Source of the DNA: Holosporales bacterium
GTDB taxonomy: Bacteria; Pseudomonadota; Alphaproteobacteria; RUG11792
Direction: 5' to 3'
Assembly: GCA_031257415.1 (NCBI GenBank)
Contig: JAIROR010000082.1
Location: forward strand, 1 to 6,411
Length of the DNA stretch: 6,411 nt
Shown here: positions 5,313 to 6,411 of the stretch, piece after piece
Layout: each line of letters starts with the position of its first letter
Position numbering within the stretch: the first letter of the stretch is position 1
Position numbers and translations under genes: made by a program
The notes under the pieces: generated by a model
The model's input: only the letters and a program-made list of their open reading frames with translations
Told to the model about the DNA's origin: nothing
Database searches by the model: none

Positions 5313-6411
5313 AGCCATTACCGCTGGAAGCTGGGGGCAGCACTGCCCTTTTATAGTGACGAAACTTGCCATTATTCTCCCCGAGCGTCAGTTGATTTAC
5401 GACATAATCCAGAAGCTTTTTTCTTAATTTGTTTTCGAAATGATCTATTGTTTCCGGCGAAATCTGAATTGAACTTATTTTAATCGGGTTTGGCCACAGT
5501 CCGTCCATGTCCCAAATTTGAATTTCGCTTATATCGATTTTTTGACCGTTATTCACGTAGTCGAACGCGCCAAGCTTAGCCAAAAGACAAAGCATCAGGG
5601 GGGGGCTGTATGTGCCATCTATGATATTCGTTGCCGAGATCTTTTTTTCAAACATTCTTAAAACTATTATAGAATTATTCGAGATGACGTCCGCTCTTCC
5701 CTTCAGTAGTATTCTCGCGTCCCCTAACTCTTCAAGGAAGACAGGCCAATACGCTTCCCCGCGGATGTCTACGAGGGCTTTGGACCAAATGTTATTTTTG
5801 TTTACGTTAGAAAGCAAACATTTAATAATATTGCGGCATTGTTGGTATTTATAAAAATCGTAACTTGCTATATCTTGCAATATGCTTTCCATATTTTCGC
5901 TATTGTTTTGCAATATTTCTTTTATTAATTTGGCAAAAAGCTTCCTCAAGGTTTCGTTTTTTTTATCTTTTATCGAGTATGTCTCTGGCCGAATTCTCAA
6001 AGAATCCACGATATAAAAGGAATACAGATCATTCAGCAAGAGGTCTGCTTCGTATAGGGACAGTTCCTTAGGAATGCCTTTTATTTTTGCCTTGTCTTTT
6101 TCGTAATTTGCATTTTGGCCCGTGGCGTTTAAATCCTCGATATTGGCGTGTCTTTGCTCGGTTGTGCTCTGGAAAGAATCTGAAGAGTCCGTCTGCTTCG
6201 CATTTGTATTTTGCGGCTTCTTTTCGTTAAGTTTTGCTTCATTTTCCTGTTGAGTAGATGAGAGTTTGCGCAAAATGCTGTGCATACTCGTCACCGTCCC
6301 GTCAAGCTTTTGAGAAAAGGTTGCGAAAACTTCTGCGCAATTCGTCAATTTATAGAAATTGTTCTCAATGTTTTTCTTATGCTGCTTCAGCGTTGGTAAC
6401 CCAAGCTTCGT
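5311..6411 (-). CDS. addB: AddB C-terminal part with degenerate nuclease domain (partial, start outside window)
   Basis: The frame stays open through the right edge, so 366 residues of a longer protein are visible; the TTG at 6348 is not its start. Numbering below counts from that TTG. AddB is the second subunit of the AddAB helicase-nuclease, which resects double-strand breaks for RecA. Alphaproteobacterial AddB features are recognisable: TKLGLPTL at the edge (family T.A.G.PTV), a hydrophilic linker (about 30-95), LSLYEADLLLNDLYSFY...LRIRP (97-121; family LSVT.IE.LIRDPYAIYA...L.LRP), DIRGEAYWP (194-202), then LKGRADVI (215-222), YSPPLML (247-253) and SEIQIWDMDG (274-283; family ..EYW...G). 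The PD-(D/E)XK nuclease residues are mostly gone. The RGT.VH motif reads NETLRK (131-136), the IDYKTG motif reads VLRMFEKK (229-236), and the SPQLPLE motif reads SPPLMLC; only the GRAD aspartate (220) remains. The order and frame of the fold persist, so it is a kept pseudo-nuclease or an early pseudogene. Downstream is eno, not addA. Confidence 0.75.
   Translation of the reverse strand, partial: TKLGLPTLKQHKKNIENNFYKLTNCAEVFATFSQKLDGTVTSMHSILRKLSSTQQENEAKLNEKKPQNTNAKQTDSSDSFQSTTEQRHANIEDLNATGQNANYEKDKAKIKGIPKELSLYEADLLLNDLYSFYIVDSLRIRPETYSIKDKKNETLRKLFAKLIKEILQNNSENMESILQDIASYDFYKYQQCRNIIKCLLSNVNKNNIWSKALVDIRGEAYWPVFLEELGDARILLKGRADVISNNSIIVLRMFEKKISATNIIDGTYSPPLMLCLLAKLGAFDYVNNGQKIDISEIQIWDMDGLWPNPIKISSIQISPETIDHFENKLRKKLLDYVVNQLTLGENNGKFRHYKRAVLPPASSGNG

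Noticed and set aside
6349..6411. Start of the AddB-like protein at TTG 6348
   Set aside because: The frame continues open to the right edge and the upstream residues also resemble AddB, so the gene is simply cut by the window.
1..6411. CRISPR array, tRNA/rRNA gene, insertion sequence or toxin-antitoxin pair
   Set aside because: No regularly spaced repeats, no tRNA T-loop/CCA context, no transposase motifs and no paired small genes were found on either strand by eye.

Overview
The window reads as a piece of a small, reduced alphaproteobacterial chromosome, most likely from Rickettsiales. The evidence is alphaproteobacterial-type YceD, XerD and AddB proteins, a diaminopimelate (DAP) pathway with shortened or drifted enzymes, moderate-to-low GC judged by eye, and gene-poor spacers with decayed-looking sequence. 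A Neorickettsia/Anaplasmataceae-like endosymbiont is my best guess, but I cannot fix the genus from sequence alone.

Layout. Positions 1-520 hold no confident gene. They contain weak open frames, two perfect odd-centred palindromes that share a half-site, and a good extended -10 promoter. Then follow two tight plus-strand gene pairs: yceD (521-931) with dapF (934-1632), and dapD (1841-2623) with xerD (2629-3549). They are separated by a 208-nt leader that repeats motifs found in the first leader. A convergent spacer of about 400 nt (3550-3948) carries a probable eno terminator and a pseudoknot-like, hairpin-rich element on the minus strand behind a perfect TATAAT box. On the minus strand are eno (3949-5211, with its own promoter) and, upstream of it and running off the right edge, the 3' part of addB (5311-6411).

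How the genes work together. DapD and DapF are two steps of the succinylase route to meso-DAP and lysine, used for peptidoglycan or amino-acid supply. YceD is a ribosome-biogenesis factor. XerD resolves chromosome dimers. AddB is half of the AddAB double-strand-break resection machine. Enolase serves glycolysis/gluconeogenesis. They share no single pathway: this is housekeeping DNA shuffled by genome reduction.

I see no mobile element, CRISPR array, toxin-antitoxin pair or defence island. The observations most worth checking are the AddB nuclease domain, in which nearly every recognisable catalytic motif is replaced while the fold and frame are kept; the unexplained structured segment between xerD and eno; and the shared palindromic/direct-repeat motif in front of both DAP gene pairs.
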